A DNA stretch of 47,995 bases, from assembly GCA_944349855.1 (NCBI GenBank), contig CALVNS010000021.1, positions 1 to 47,995 on the forward strand, written 5' to 3'. Each line of letters begins with the position of its first letter. Positions within the stretch are counted from its first letter, which is position 1. The notes under the pieces were generated by a model. That model saw nothing but the letters and a program-made list of their open reading frames with translations. It had not been told where the DNA came from and did not search any database. The translations under genes were made by a program, and so were the position numbers. Positions 32,254 through 40,900 of this stretch are shown here, in pieces. The stretch is from an uncultured Eubacteriales bacterium. Its GTDB lineage: Bacteria > Bacillota > Clostridia > Christensenellales > Aristaeellaceae.

Positions 32254-33639
32254 TCAGCATTCCGTTTCCGTGCCATCCTGCGCACTTTCTATTCCCTCGC
32301 ACACGGCGTCCGGCCCCAGCGCGCGCACCAGGCGGGCAAGCGTCTCGTCATCGACGAGCGCGCGCACGCGCGTGCCCTCGGCCTCATAGCGCTCCTCAAG
32401 CACGCGATTTTCGTCGTGCAGACGCGACAGCTCCGTCGTGCGCGCATAGGGCACCATCAGCCACACGGGCCGCTGCAGGCGCAGCAGCTGGGCCGAGATG
32501 GCCTCCAGCAGCGCATCGATGCCATCCCCCCGCTTGGCGCTGATCGGGATGCCGCCTGGGATGTCGGGCAGCTGCTTGGCTGCATCCGCCTTGTTGAGCG
32601 CGTCGATCACGGGCTTGTCCTGCGCGCCCAGCGAGGCGAGCACGTCACGAACGACGTCGCGCTGCGCGTAGACCTGTTCGGAGGAGGCGTCGGACACCAC
32701 GACCAGCAGATCCGCCAGCGCGGCCTCCTCCAGCGTGGAGCGGAACGCATCGACGAGCGCGTGCGGCAGCTTGCTGATGAAGCCGACCGTGTCCACGAGC
32801 AGGAACTCCCCGCCCTGCGGCGCGCGCACGCTGCGCGTGACGGGATCCAGCGTCGCGAAGAGCTTGTCCTCGGCCATGACACCCGCCTCGGTCAGCCGGT
32901 TGAGCAGCGTGGACTTTCCGGCATTCGTGTAACCCACCAGCGCCACGACGGGCACGGCATTGCGTTCGCGCCGCGCACGCCGGACCGAGCGCTGGGCGCG
33001 CAGGTCGTCGATTTCACGCCGCAGGTCGGTCATGCGCTTGCGGATGCGCCGCCTGTCCACCTCCAGGCGGGTCTCGCCCGGACCACGCGTGCCGATGCCG
33101 CCGCCCAGGCGGGACATGGACAGGCCATGGCCGATCAGGCGCGGCAGCTGATAGCTCATCTGCGCCAACTCCACCTGCAGCCGGCCCTCGCGCGACTGCG
33201 CGCGCTGGGCGAAGATATCCAAGATGAGCGCCGTGCGGTCCACGACCTTGACGCCCAGGATGTTCTCCAGGTTGCGCGTCTGCGCGCCCGTCAGCTCGTC
33301 GTCAAAGATCGCCAGGTCGACATCCAGCGCCTGGCAGTCCAGGGCGATCTCCTCGGCCTTGCCGCTGCCCACGTACGTCGAGCCCTCAGCCCGCGCGCGG
33401 CGCTGCAGCACGCTGCCCACCACTTTGGCGCCAGCCGTCTCCGCCAGCCGCGCAAGCTCCTGCAGCGACGCCTCGCTGTCCAAACCCACCAGATACGCGC
33501 GCTCCGGCCCGCCCGCCTCGGGCAAGGGCTCACCCTGAAGGACGCGCGCGTCCGATCGCAGGATCTCCTCCATCCACGCGCGCTGCGGTAGGCGCTGACG
33601 ACGTCCGTCAGCTCCTCCTGGGGCACGCCCGCCTTGCAC
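32254..33639 (-). CDS. hflX: HflX GTPase domain, reading frame separated from its N-terminal domain
   Basis: HflX is a ribosome-associated GTPase that can split stalled 70S ribosomes. The frame encodes the HflX-type domain (VDRTALILDIFAQRAQSREG, GGIGTRGPGETRLEVDRRRI), the G-domain with G1 GYTNAGKSTLLNRL, switch region ATLDPVTRSV, G3 DTVGFI and G4 NKAD (about residues 370). The family's start is not clear here: the frame's first ATG (33639) lies in N-terminal-domain coding sequence of the other frame, and the next ATG (33573) has no ribosome site. Together with the neighbouring frame this makes one HflX of about 590 residues, as in other Clostridia. Frame relation: minus one relative to the upstream frame. 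Confidence 0.85.
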   Translation of the reverse strand: MQGGRAPGGADGRRQRLPQRAWMEEILRSDARVLQGEPLPEAGGPERAYLVGLDSEASLQELARLAETAGAKVVGSVLQRRARAEGSTYVGSGKAEEIALDCQALDVDLAIFDDELTGAQTRNLENILGVKVVDRTALILDIFAQRAQSREGRLQVELAQMSYQLPRLIGHGLSMSRLGGGIGTRGPGETRLEVDRRRIRKRMTDLRREIDDLRAQRSVRRARRERNAVPVVALVGYTNAGKSTLLNRLTEAGVMAEDKLFATLDPVTRSVRAPQGGEFLLVDTVGFISKLPHALVDAFRSTLEEAALADLLVVVSDASSEQVYAQRDVVRDVLASLGAQDKPVIDALNKADAAKQLPDIPGGIPISAKRGDGIDALLEAISAQLLRLQRPVWLMVPYARTTELSRLHDENRVLEERYEAEGTRVRALVDDETLARLVRALGPDAVCEGIESAQDGTETEC

Positions 33640-34049
33640 TCACCCAGAAAGGCGGCCTGCACGCCGGTGGGCTTGCCATCCCGCGCGCCCACGGCCGCCA
33701 TCGCGTCAAAGCGCAGCGTGCGCAGGGAGCTGATGTCCACATCCGACAGACGGGCGTCTCCGCCGGGATGGGTGTGGATGCAGCGGATCATCGACAGGCG
33801 GCGGGCGTTTCGCCTCAGGTGCATATCCTTGAGCGGCACGCTCTCCAGCCCGCCGATGGTCACATCCAGCACCTCGCCGCTTCGGGAGATGTAGACGCTG
33901 ATCTCCCGGTTGATCAGGCACGTATAGCGCGCGAGGCGCTCAAGCAGGTCCACCGGCGCAAACTCGCCCTCTTCGATCGCAACCTCGTAGAGCGTCTCGA
34001 TCTCGGCGAGCAGCGAATCGCGAATTCCCTGCGTATTACCGTATAGCAA
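33291..34049 (-). CDS. hflX: N-terminal domain of clostridial HflX in a different frame (frameshifted)
   Basis: Codons from about 34049 to 33585 encode the N-terminal domain seen on long clostridial HflX proteins: NTQGIRDSLLAEIETLYEV, INREISVYISRSGEVLDVTI, IRCIHTHPGGDARLSDVDIS and RFDAMAAVGARDGKPTGVQ. After VSAYRSA the family sequence continues only in the other frame; this frame then reads Arg/Ser/Cys-rich nonsense until 33291. The likely start is TTG at 34049 behind AGAAGG, though ATG at 34055 is possible. The crossing point is near the GC run CGCAGCGCGCG around 33580. A sequencing indel, a real mutation or programmed frameshifting would all give this picture. Confidence 0.8.
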   Translation of the reverse strand: MLYGNTQGIRDSLLAEIETLYEVAIEEGEFAPVDLLERLARYTCLINREISVYISRSGEVLDVTIGGLESVPLKDMHLRRNARRLSMIRCIHTHPGGDARLSDVDISSLRTLRFDAMAAVGARDGKPTGVQAAFLGECKAGVPQEELTDVVSAYRSARGWRRSCDRTRASFRVSPCPRRAGRSARIWWVWTARRRCRSLRGWRRRLAPKWWAACCSAARGLRARRTWAAARPRRSPWTARRWMSTWRSLTTS

Positions 34050-34066
34050 AAGCATCCTTCTTTCTG

Positions 34067-34097
34067 ATAAAAGGGCGGATGTGCCAGCCATCCGCCC
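34067..34097 (-). terminator. Terminator of the iscR-iscS-iscU operon
   Basis: GGGCGGATG and CATCCGCCC (34073-34081 and 34089-34097) pair around a seven-base loop, followed on the minus strand by TTTTAT. It begins six bases after the iscU stop and just before the HflX N-terminal start. Confidence 0.85.
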
Positions 34098-34102
34098 GGT
34101 GA

Positions 34103-34498
34103 TCAATCCGCCTGCGCAGCTTCCTTTTGCGCCTGCTGCTTCTTCTGATAGTCCTCAATGGCCGCCTTGAGCGCCTCCTCGGCCAGCAGCGAGCAGTGCA
34201 TCTTGACCGGCGGCAGCCCGTCCAGCGCCTCGGCGACCGCCTGGTTGGTGATCTTCAGCGCCTCTTCCACGGTCTTGCCCTTGACCATCTCGGTGGCCAT
34301 GCTGCTGGTGGCGATCGCCGCTCCACAGCCGAACGTCTTAAACTTCACGTCGACGATCACGTCGTTTTCGATCTTGAGGAAGATGCGCATGATGTCGCCG
34401 CACTTGGCGTTGCCGACCGTGCCCACACCGCTGGCGTCCTCAATCTCGCCGACGTTGCGCGGGTTGCTGAAGTGATCCATGACCTTTTCGCTGTACAT
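34103..34498 (-). CDS. iscU: Iron-sulfur cluster assembly scaffold IscU
   Basis: IscU assembles [2Fe-2S]/[4Fe-4S] clusters from sulfur delivered by IscS. The 131-residue product has the three ligand cysteines C33 (NAKCGD, with D35), C58 ([12 protein letters not shown]) and C102 ([11 protein letters not shown]). Length and spacing match. It starts one base after iscS ends. Chaperones HscA/HscB and IscA/Fdx are absent here, as in many Clostridia. Confidence 0.95.
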   Translation of the reverse strand: MYSEKVMDHFSNPRNVGEIEDASGVGTVGNAKCGDIMRIFLKIENDVIVDVKFKTFGCGAAIATSSMATEMVKGKTVEEALKITNQAVAEALDGLPPVKMHCSLLAEEALKAAIEDYQKKQQAQKEAAQAD

Positions 34499-34499
34499 T

Positions 34500-35678
34500 T
34501 TATTTCAACGCTCCTTCCAGCATGTCCTGATACATGGGCGACATGTCGCGCAGCGTGCGCACGATCTCCGGCAGCGCCGCGAGCGTCGCATCCACATCTG
34601 CCTCGGTGTTATAATCGCCCAGCGTCAACCTGAGAGAGCCGTGCGCGATCTCATGCGGCAGGCCGATGGCCAGCAGCACATGCGATGGATCGAGCGAGCC
34701 GGAGGTGCAGGCCGAGCCGCTGGAACCCTCGATGCCGGCCAGATCCAAGCGCAGCAACAGCGCCTCCCCTTCAATGTACTCGATCGAGACGTTGACGTTG
34801 CCAGGCAGTCGGCGCGTGCGGTGGCCGTTGAGGCGCGCGTACGGGATTTCCTTCAGGATGCCGTCGATCAGCCGGTCGCGCATCGCCGTCAGGCGCGCGG
34901 CGTGTCCGGCGATGTCGGCAGTGGCCAGCTCGATGGCCTTGCCCAGGCCCACAATGCCCGGCAGGTATTCCGTGCCCGCGCGGCGCCCGCGCTCCTGCGC
35001 GCCCCCGTGCATGTACGTGTCGAGCTTGACCCCGCGGCGCACGTAGAGCGCGCCCACGCCCTTGGGGCCGTAGAACTTATGCCCGGAGAGTGAGAGCATG
35101 TCCACGCCCAGGGCGCGCACATCGACTTCGACAGCGCCGACAGCCTGCACGGCGTCGGTGTGCATGAGCACGCCGTGCGCACGTGCGATGCGGGCGATCT
35201 CGGCGATGGGCTCGATGGTGCCGATCTCGTTATTGGCCATCATCACGCTGACCAAGATCGTCTTGTCGGTGATCGCACGCTCCACGTCCGCGGGATCGAC
35301 CAGGCCGTCGGCGTCGACGGGCAGATACGTCACCTCAAAGCCCTGACGCTCCAGCCACTGACAGGTGTGCAGCACCGCGTGGTGCTCGATCTGCGTGGTG
35401 ATGATGTGGTTGCCCTTGGCGCGGTGCGCAAACGCCGTGCCCTTGATGGCCCAGTTGTCCGACTCGCTGCCGCCCGCGGTGAAGTAGATCTCGCCCTTGT
35501 CGGCGTTCAGCGCGGCGGCCACCTGTTCGCGCGCACGCTCCACGGCGCGGCGGGCATCGCGTCCCGTGCGATGGATGCTGCTTGGGTTTCCGTATACCTG
35601 GGTGAAGTAGGGAAGCATCGCCTCCAGCACCTCGGGCTTGGTCGCCGTCGTCGCGGCATTATCCAGATAGATGCTCAT
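34500..35678 (-). CDS. iscS: Cysteine desulfurase IscS/NifS
   Basis: A PLP enzyme that removes sulfur from cysteine for Fe-S assembly. The 392-residue protein has YLDNAATT at the N-terminus, [27 protein letters not shown], the PLP lysine K201 in [10 protein letters not shown] and the persulfide cysteine C324 in [16 protein letters not shown]. It overlaps the end of iscR by four bases (ATGA) and feeds IscU. Confidence 0.96.
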   Translation of the reverse strand: MSIYLDNAATTATKPEVLEAMLPYFTQVYGNPSSIHRTGRDARRAVERAREQVAAALNADKGEIYFTAGGSESDNWAIKGTAFAHRAKGNHIITTQIEHHAVLHTCQWLERQGFEVTYLPVDADGLVDPADVERAITDKTILVSVMMANNEIGTIEPIAEIARIARAHGVLMHTDAVQAVGAVEVDVRALGVDMLSLSGHKFYGPKGVGALYVRRGVKLDTYMHGGAQERGRRAGTEYLPGIVGLGKAIELATADIAGHAARLTAMRDRLIDGILKEIPYARLNGHRTRRLPGNVNVSIEYIEGEALLLRLDLAGIEGSSGSACTSGSLDPSHVLLAIGLPHEIAHGSLRLTLGDYNTEADVDATLAALPEIVRTLRDMSPMYQDMLEGALK

Positions 35679-36115
35679 TGTGTCTCCTTTCCGGCCTTGT
35701 CCACCATGCGTCTTTGATCGTCAATCATATCCTGCAGCGTCACGGCGTAGAGCACATCGTCGATGCTCTTTGACAGGCGTTCCCAGACGACGCGGGTCGG
35801 GCACGCGCAAGAGCGCTCACATCCCCGCTCGTCAGTCAGGCAATCTGCCAGAAGGATGGGCCCTTCCAGCACGTGCATCAGCTCGCCCATTGTGATCTGT
35901 CCGGGCGCCTTGCCGAGCATGTAGCCACCCTGTGCGCCGCGTACGCTCTCCACCAGACCTTCACGCCGCAGCAGGCCCATGAGCTGCTCAAGGTACTGCT
36001 CGGGAATGCTCTGGCTCTCCGCAATGCTCTTGAGCGGCTGCGGCCCCTGTCCGTAGCGCGTGGCCAGTTCGAACATCGCGTGGATGCCGTAGCGCGCGCG
36101 CGTTGAAAGCTTCAT
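35675..36115 (-). CDS. iscR: Rrf2-family Fe-S regulator IscR
   Basis: A 146-residue transcription factor that senses Fe-S status. It has the winged helix [38 protein letters not shown] and AQGGYMLGK, and a cysteine cluster C92, C99, C103 and C105 ([15 protein letters not shown]), comparable to the three cluster-binding Cys of IscR. It is first in the operon and likely represses its own promoter at 36168-36196. Confidence 0.93.
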   Translation of the reverse strand: MKLSTRARYGIHAMFELATRYGQGPQPLKSIAESQSIPEQYLEQLMGLLRREGLVESVRGAQGGYMLGKAPGQITMGELMHVLEGPILLADCLTDERGCERSCACPTRVVWERLSKSIDDVLYAVTLQDMIDDQRRMVDKAGKETQ

Positions 36116-36167
36116 GTGCCGTCTCCTCTCGCCGAATCTTGATTGTTTTTATCGGAATTGCATGCAT

Positions 36168-36196
36168 ATCCTATCATGCGCGCCTTTTCTTGTCAA
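36168..36196 (-). promoter_or_regulatory. Promoter of iscR-iscS-iscU
   Basis: On the minus strand TTGACA (36196-36191, perfect) and TAGGAT (36173-36168) are spaced by 17 bases. TGCATGCA at 36160-36167 lies directly after the -10 and could be part of a palindromic operator. The start is near 36161. Confidence 0.75.
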
Positions 36197-36260
36197 TAGG
36201 CGTCGCTTTAATTTTGACTAAATTCATCAGAAATAAACGCCGGATGCACGTCAGCGCACA

Positions 36261-36289
36261 AAAACCCGCCGTTTCTCTCAAACGGCGGG
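36261..36289 (-). terminator. Terminator of glyA
   Basis: CCCGCCGTTT and AAACGGCGGG (36265-36274 and 36280-36289) form a perfect ten-base stem around CTCTC, followed on the minus strand by TTTTGTG. It lies 17 bases after the glyA stop. Confidence 0.85.
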
Positions 36290-36305
36290 CGGATAGAGCA
36301 AACGT

Positions 36306-37559
36306 TTACAGGCGCGTGACGCCCTCATACAGCGGAAAGGCTGCGCACAGCCGTCCGACGCTTTCGCGCACCTGCGGCAGGGCGTCTTCCTTTTCCCGCA
36401 CGACGCGCGCGATGAGGCCGGCGATGGTGCGCATCTCTCCCTCCTTCATGCCGCGGGTGGTCACGGCGGGCGTGCCCACGCGAATGCCGCTGGTGACGAA
36501 GGGGCTGAGCGTCTCCTTGGGGATGGTGTTCTTGTTGACGGTGATGTTGGCCTGACCGAGCAGAGACTCCAGCTCCTTGCCGGTGACGCCGGTGCCGGTC
36601 AGATCCAGCAGCATCAGGTGGTTGTCCGTACCGCCGGAGACGAGGCGGATGCCCTCGTCCTGCAGCGCCTGGGCCATGGCCTTGGCGTTGAGCACAACCT
36701 GGTGCTGATAGGCCTTGAACGAGGGCTCAAGCGCCTCCTTGAAGCACACGGCCTTGCCCGCGATGACGTGCATGAGCGGGCCGCCCTGCGTACCCGGGAA
36801 GATGGCCTTGTCGATCGCCTTGGCATAGCGCTCCTTGCACAGGATCAGGCCGCCGCGCGGGCCGCGCAGCGTCTTGTGCGTGGTGCTGGTGACAAAGTCC
36901 GCATAGGGCACGGGGCTGGGATGCTCGCCCGCCGCGACCAGGCCGGCGATGTGCGCCATATCGACCATGAGCAGCGCGCCGACCTCATCGGCAATGTCGC
37001 GCAGGCGTTCAAAATCAATCACGCGCGAATATGCCGAAGCGCCTGCGACGATCATCTTCGGATGGCATGAACGCGCGATACGCAGCACATCGTCGTAGTC
37101 GATGACCTCCTCATCCTCCGTGACGCCGTAGGGAACAAAGTGAAAATACTTGCCCGACATGTTCACCGGACTGCCATGCGTCAGGTGTCCGCCGTGAGAG
37201 AGGTTCATGCCCATGACGGTATCGCCCGGTTCGAGCATCGCGAAGTATACGGCCATGTTGGCCTGTGCGCCGGAATGCGGCTGCACGTTGGCATGCTCCG
37301 CGCCGAACAGCTCCTTCACGCGATCGCGCGCGAGGTTTTCTACGACGTCCACATACTGACAGCCGCCATAGTAACGCTTTCCAGGATACCCTTCTGCGTA
37401 TTTGTTTGTCAGATGGGAGCCCATTGCGGCCAGCACCGCGTCGCTGACAAAGTTTTCCGACGCGATCAGCTCGATATGCGCGCGCTGGCGCGCCAGCTCA
37501 TCTTCCATCGCCTGTGCAACCTGCGGATCCACCGCGCGCACGGCAGCAAAGTCAATCAT
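36306..37559 (-). CDS. glyA: Serine hydroxymethyltransferase
   Basis: GlyA converts serine and tetrahydrofolate to glycine and 5,10-methylene-THF. The protein has [34 protein letters not shown], the PLP-lysine segment [17 protein letters not shown] and [16 protein letters not shown] prefer the ATG at 37559 (417 residues), eight bases after AGGTG; another ATG lies two codons upstream. It has its own promoter (37592-37620) and terminator. With folD it supplies one-carbon units. Confidence 0.96.
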   Translation of the reverse strand: MIDFAAVRAVDPQVAQAMEDELARQRAHIELIASENFVSDAVLAAMGSHLTNKYAEGYPGKRYYGGCQYVDVVENLARDRVKELFGAEHANVQPHSGAQANMAVYFAMLEPGDTVMGMNLSHGGHLTHGSPVNMSGKYFHFVPYGVTEDEEVIDYDDVLRIARSCHPKMIVAGASAYSRVIDFERLRDIADEVGALLMVDMAHIAGLVAAGEHPSPVPYADFVTSTTHKTLRGPRGGLILCKERYAKAIDKAIFPGTQGGPLMHVIAGKAVCFKEALEPSFKAYQHQVVLNAKAMAQALQDEGIRLVSGGTDNHLMLLDLTGTGVTGKELESLLGQANITVNKNTIPKETLSPFVTSGIRVGTPAVTTRGMKEGEMRTIAGLIARVVREKEDALPQVRESVGRLCAAFPLYEGVTRL

Positions 37560-37591
37560 GGTCATCGCACCTTTCGTCCTTCGATGAGCCT

Positions 37592-37620
37592 ATTATATCG
37601 AAAGACGCGCGCCTTGACAA
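37592..37620 (-). promoter_or_regulatory. Promoter of glyA
   Basis: On the minus strand TTGTCA (37620-37615) and TATAAT (37597-37592) are spaced by 17 bases, directly after the kinase gene stop at 37630. Confidence 0.8.
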
Positions 37621-37629
37621 GGGGGTAGC

Positions 37630-38508
37630 CTAACAGACGGTGGACAGCTCGATCTTCAATTCCGTCTCGGGGATGGTCGGATGCACCGCGCCGGTGCAGA
37701 TGCATGCGGCGTCGACGGCGGGCAAAAGGATTGACACACGCGTTCCCTTTCCCAGGGCGCTGTCCACCTCGAGATGTCCGCGCATGCCTTCCACAAAGCG
37801 GCGCGTCACGGCCAGGCCAATGCCCCGCCCGTTGCCAGGCAGTGGGCCATCCAGACTTGCGCGCCCTGAGAGCAGCCTACGGGCCTGCGCCTTGCCCATA
37901 CCGCGTCCGTCGTCCTGAACCGTGAGGATCATGCCCTGTGCGCTGCGCTCGGTATGCAGGACGATCTTCCCGCCGTCGGTTGAAAACTGTATGGCGTTGG
38001 AGATCAGGTTGAGCGCGCAGCGCAGCAGCTTGTCCCCGTCGCAGACGATCCAGCCCGTTTGTTGCGCCAAATCGACCTGAAGCTCCCTATTGCATGCCGT
38101 CAGGCGCGTGCCAATCGCCTTCGCCAGCGCGGACGTCCAGCTGTTCAGGTCGATCGCCTCCTGTCCAAAGCGCAAGAGGCAGCGTTCAATGCGCGCCAGG
38201 TCGCAGAGATTGCGAAACAGGCGAAGGAATATGCACAAGTCGTGCACCGCCTCATCGTTACATCCTCTCTCCCGGCACATCGTCTTGAGCGCATCTCCCA
38301 GCGGCGCCACCATGGCGTCTCCCGTTTCCGCCAGGCGGCGTGTGAGTCGCTCGTCCTTGTCCGCCGCAATGCGCGGCAGGCGGTTGATCTTCTCCAATAC
38401 CTCCGGTGCGGCGCAGTACAGCGCCCCATGGGCCTGAACAAAGCGTTGGGCCTCTTGCGGATCGGTCATCTTGATCCAGCCGTACGGCAAGTTTTCTCCG
38501 TGGTACAT
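37630..38508 (-). CDS. Orphan sensor histidine kinase-like protein
   Basis: The C-terminal half of this 292-residue protein is a HATPase_c domain: N-box ALNLISNAIQFS, G1 DDGRGMG and G2 NGRGIGLAVTRRFVEG, ending in LEVDSALGKGTRVSILLP. The N-terminal half (about 130 residues) is soluble, with no membrane segment. A candidate phosphoacceptor is H89 in EAVHDLCIF, but the surrounding H-box is not canonical. The last 35 residues are Cys-containing and not conserved-looking. No response-regulator gene is adjacent. The ATG at 38508 follows AAGGAG. Partner and signal are unknown. Confidence 0.85.
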   Translation of the reverse strand: MYHGENLPYGWIKMTDPQEAQRFVQAHGALYCAAPEVLEKINRLPRIAADKDERLTRRLAETGDAMVAPLGDALKTMCRERGCNDEAVHDLCIFLRLFRNLCDLARIERCLLRFGQEAIDLNSWTSALAKAIGTRLTACNRELQVDLAQQTGWIVCDGDKLLRCALNLISNAIQFSTDGGKIVLHTERSAQGMILTVQDDGRGMGKAQARRLLSGRASLDGPLPGNGRGIGLAVTRRFVEGMRGHLEVDSALGKGTRVSILLPAVDAACICTGAVHPTIPETELKIELSTVC

Positions 38509-38549
38509 CTTTTGATCGCTCCTTCAAAAGAGCTGCATTGTCTATATTT

Positions 38550-38577
38550 ATTATAGCAAACTCTCCCCCACTTGCAA
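38550..38577 (-). promoter_or_regulatory. Promoter of the orphan kinase gene
   Basis: On the minus strand TTGCAA (38577-38572) and TATAAT (38555-38550) are spaced by 16 bases, with a TG one base before the -10 (extended -10). The start is about 35 bases before the ATG. Confidence 0.7.
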
Positions 38578-38618
38578 TACCAAATAGCAAAAAACATACG
38601 ACCAAAAGAAGTATTTTG

Positions 38619-38660
38619 AAAAAAGGCAAAGCGGACACCGCGAATTACGCCGGTGTCCGC
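38619..38660 (-). terminator. Terminator of the SRP RNA gene
   Basis: GCGGACACCG and CGGTGTCCGC (38631-38640 and 38651-38660) form a perfect stem with a ten-base loop; the minus strand continues TTTGCCTTTTTT. Confidence 0.85.
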
Positions 38661-38677
38661 CATTGGCACGACAGTAC

Positions 38678-38804
38678 TGTAAGGGCTCAGGCCAGGCAAC
38701 CCCGCGGCACATGCCGCAAAGCGCTTATTGCTGCTTCCTTCCGGACCTGACAAGGTTCACGCCGCGCCATTGCACGGGACCCGTCCGTCATCGCCCTTAC
38801 AGCC
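38678..38804 (-). ncRNA. ffs: Signal recognition particle RNA (4.5S-type)
   Basis: Read on the minus strand the DNA contains the SRP apical signature GTCAGGTCCGGAAGGAAGCA, continued by GCAATAAG and, on the other side of the loop, TTGCCTGGCCTGAG. The ends TGTAAGGGC and GCCCTTACA close a terminal stem, giving a molecule of about 125 bases. The RNA binds Ffh for co-translational targeting. Clostridia often have a longer form with an Alu domain; this one looks short. A promoter at 38810-38838 places its start near 38803 and a strong terminator follows. Confidence 0.9.
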
Positions 38805-38809
38805 TTTTT

Positions 38810-38838
38810 ATTGTAGACGATTTTTCGAAGGAAATCAA
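38810..38838 (-). promoter_or_regulatory. Promoter of the SRP RNA gene
   Basis: On the minus strand TTGATT (38838-38833) and TACAAT (38815-38810) are spaced by 17 bases; the -10 lies seven bases before the SRP RNA 5' end. Confidence 0.75.
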
Positions 38839-38860
38839 GCCTTTCTTTTGGAATTTTGCT

Positions 38861-40900
38861 TTACAGGTCCATCACCAGCAGGTGGGTGACGCGCCGGTCG
38901 TCCTCTTGGGCATCATACCCCCAGCTGACGATCGCGGCCTGACCATCCGATCCGACGGGCAGCAGCTGCCAGGCTGCCCCCATCATATCCTGTTCGTCCG
39001 CGCCCTGCGGGTAGCGCTCCGTCAGGCCGCCGTCCGCGTCGCAGAAGAAGATGCCCAGATGGCGGGAGGGCGTATAGGCGTTGACGTCGTGGCGCGCGGC
39101 GAAGACAAAGCCGTCGCCGGAAGGAATGGGCGCGGTCACGCTCAGCGCCAACGCGGTCTGTATGCGCTCCGACGTCCACAGGACCGTGCCGTCCGCCTCG
39201 AAGGCGACGAGGCAGACCGTCTCGTCCTCCCCGATTCCGGCAGCCAGGAAACTGCCATCCGCCTGCTGCAGAGGCGTGCCCAGCGTCATGCCCTCCAGCC
39301 CCGCAAGGGACGCCCGGCCGGTGATGTTGCCCTGCATGTCCAGCGTCCACAGAACGGGCGAATTGCCGCTGCGGCCCTGGGCGATGTAGCCCTCCTGCGT
39401 CGGGTACAGGCGCACGGCGCAGCCGGCGAACGCCTCGAACGTATGGGCCCAGACGACCTGACCCGCCGCGTCCAGCTGGGCGAAGAACGGCGTGTTCGTC
39501 TGGCCCAGGGCCGCCATGAGCAGGAAGCCCTCGTGGCCGGTATAGGGGAAGTTCTGATCTTCATCCTCCGACTGCACGCCCGACATCTCCAGCGTCGTGG
39601 GCAGCGACAGGGTTTCAAGCACTTCGCCCTGCGCGCTGAGGCGTACCTGCCGGTACGGGCCGCAGGTGAACACATCCGCGCTGACGTAGAGCAGGATGTC
39701 GCCGTTTGCGAGCTGTACGGCGCCGTCCACCGCAGCCCCCTCCTCCGGCAGCGTCAGGCTCCAGCGCTCCTCGCCCTGCGCGTCCACGCACGTCGCATAG
39801 GGGATCGGGTCGTCGCTGCTCTGCGAGTCATTGTCGCCGTGCAGCCTGCCATAGTGGAGCAGCGTGCCGTCTTTCAGCGCCATGGAGCCCTCGGGCAGAT
39901 ACGCGCCATCGATGGGATGCAGCGCCGCCTCCAGCGCCTCCAGCTGCGCGCGGTGTTCGTCGAGGAACGCCTCGCCGCCGACCTGCTCCGCCTCCGCTTG
40001 CGCCCGCTGCGCGTCGGCGTTCTCCTGGGGCGAGGTGATGAACCGGTATCCGTCCGCACTGCTCAGGATGCGTCCATCGCCCGCGACGTAGCAGGTGTAG
40101 TCATATGCGTAGTCGGCGATCCCGCCGTCCTCATCGCGCGTGACGAAGTATACGGTGTAATACGGGTCCTTGTACTCGGCCTCGGCGCGGTACACGCCGT
40201 AGTCGATCAACGCGTCGTAGGCGTCCATCTCCGCCGGGTCCACGCCGAACGCCTCCGCCGCCGCGGCGCGCGCGGCCTGCTCGGCCTCCTCGGGCGAAAT
40301 GACGTCCTCGCCCGGCAGCAGGTACAGGTCCGTGTCGTAGCCCAGCAGGCCCAGCTCGAGCATCATCCCGGTATACCAGGCCTTTTCCTCGAGCGTCCAC
40401 TCGGTCTGCGGGCCCATCTCGGTCGTCAGGATGCTCTCGATGCCGATGTTCTCCAGCATCCAGGGCTCCGTGACGCCGCCTCCGTAGCGCTCGAGCATGA
40501 GCGCGTCGAGCGCCGCCTCGCGCGCATCGTCGTCCATGTCGCCCTCGAGGATGGCCTGCACGTCGCCCTCCGCGGCGACGATGCCGTTTTCGACCATCAT
40601 GTCGAGCACCTCGACCTTTTCCTCCAGCGACCACGCGTTGTAGTATCCGCTCTCCAGCTGTAGCCGGGCGACGTCCTCAAAGAACGTCCTGGAGATCGTA
40701 AAGGCCAGCGCCGTCGCCGCGGTCGCGACGATCAGCACGATGGCGAGCACCAATCCGACAGACAGTTTCCGTTTCACAGCGCTTTCCTCCCTTTGCTGAG
40801 GCAGTGCGTGAATCGTGCGCAGCATCCGCTGTTCAAAGGCCGGGTCCATCGCCGGGTAGAGGCGTTGAAGTTCCTGCGCCTGGATGATTCGCTTTTTCAT
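38861..40900 (-). CDS. Large membrane-anchored protein coupled to an ECF sigma factor (candidate anti-sigma/sensor)
   Basis: A 679-residue product with a short cytoplasmic N-terminus (about 44 residues, QELQRLYPAMDPAFEQRML), one membrane helix (about 46-68) and a very large outside domain. The outer part first shows helical, Glu/Ala/Asp-rich repeats (for example WSLEEKVEVLDMMVENG and WTLEEKAWYTGMMLELG, two similar units), then from about residue 330 a beta-propeller-like domain with repeated D..G..LW/W motifs (DAQGEERWSL, LDMQGNITG, FEADGTVLWTSE). The gene is coupled to the sigma gene by an ATGA overlap. An anti-sigma role is inferred from coupling and topology; the typical zinc-binding anti-sigma motif is absent. 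Confidence 0.8.
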   Translation of the reverse strand: MKKRIIQAQELQRLYPAMDPAFEQRMLRTIHALPQQREESAVKRKLSVGLVLAIVLIVATAATALAFTISRTFFEDVARLQLESGYYNAWSLEEKVEVLDMMVENGIVAAEGDVQAILEGDMDDDAREAALDALMLERYGGGVTEPWMLENIGIESILTTEMGPQTEWTLEEKAWYTGMMLELGLLGYDTDLYLLPGEDVISPEEAEQAARAAAAEAFGVDPAEMDAYDALIDYGVYRAEAEYKDPYYTVYFVTRDEDGGIADYAYDYTCYVAGDGRILSSADGYRFITSPQENADAQRAQAEAEQVGGEAFLDEHRAQLEALEAALHPIDGAYLPEGSMALKDGTLLHYGRLHGDNDSQSSDDPIPYATCVDAQGEERWSLTLPEEGAAVDGAVQLANGDILLYVSADVFTCGPYRQVRLSAQGEVLETLSLPTTLEMSGVQSEDEDQNFPYTGHEGFLLMAALGQTNTPFFAQLDAAGQVVWAHTFEAFAGCAVRLYPTQEGYIAQGRSGNSPVLWTLDMQGNITGRASLAGLEGMTLGTPLQQADGSFLAAGIGEDETVCLVAFEADGTVLWTSERIQTALALSVTAPIPSGDGFVFAARHDVNAYTPSRHLGIFFCDADGGLTERYPQGADEQDMMGAAWQLLPVGSDGQAAIVSWGYDAQEDDRRVTHLLVMDL

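Noticed and set aside
33560-33600. Programmed frameshift site in hflX
   Set aside because: No classical slippery heptamer was seen, and a GC-run indel is simpler, so I report the split but do not claim recoding.
38671-38680. Short palindrome ACAGTACTGT at the end of the SRP RNA gene
   Set aside because: It is explained by the RNA end and lies next to a proper terminator; no need for a separate site.
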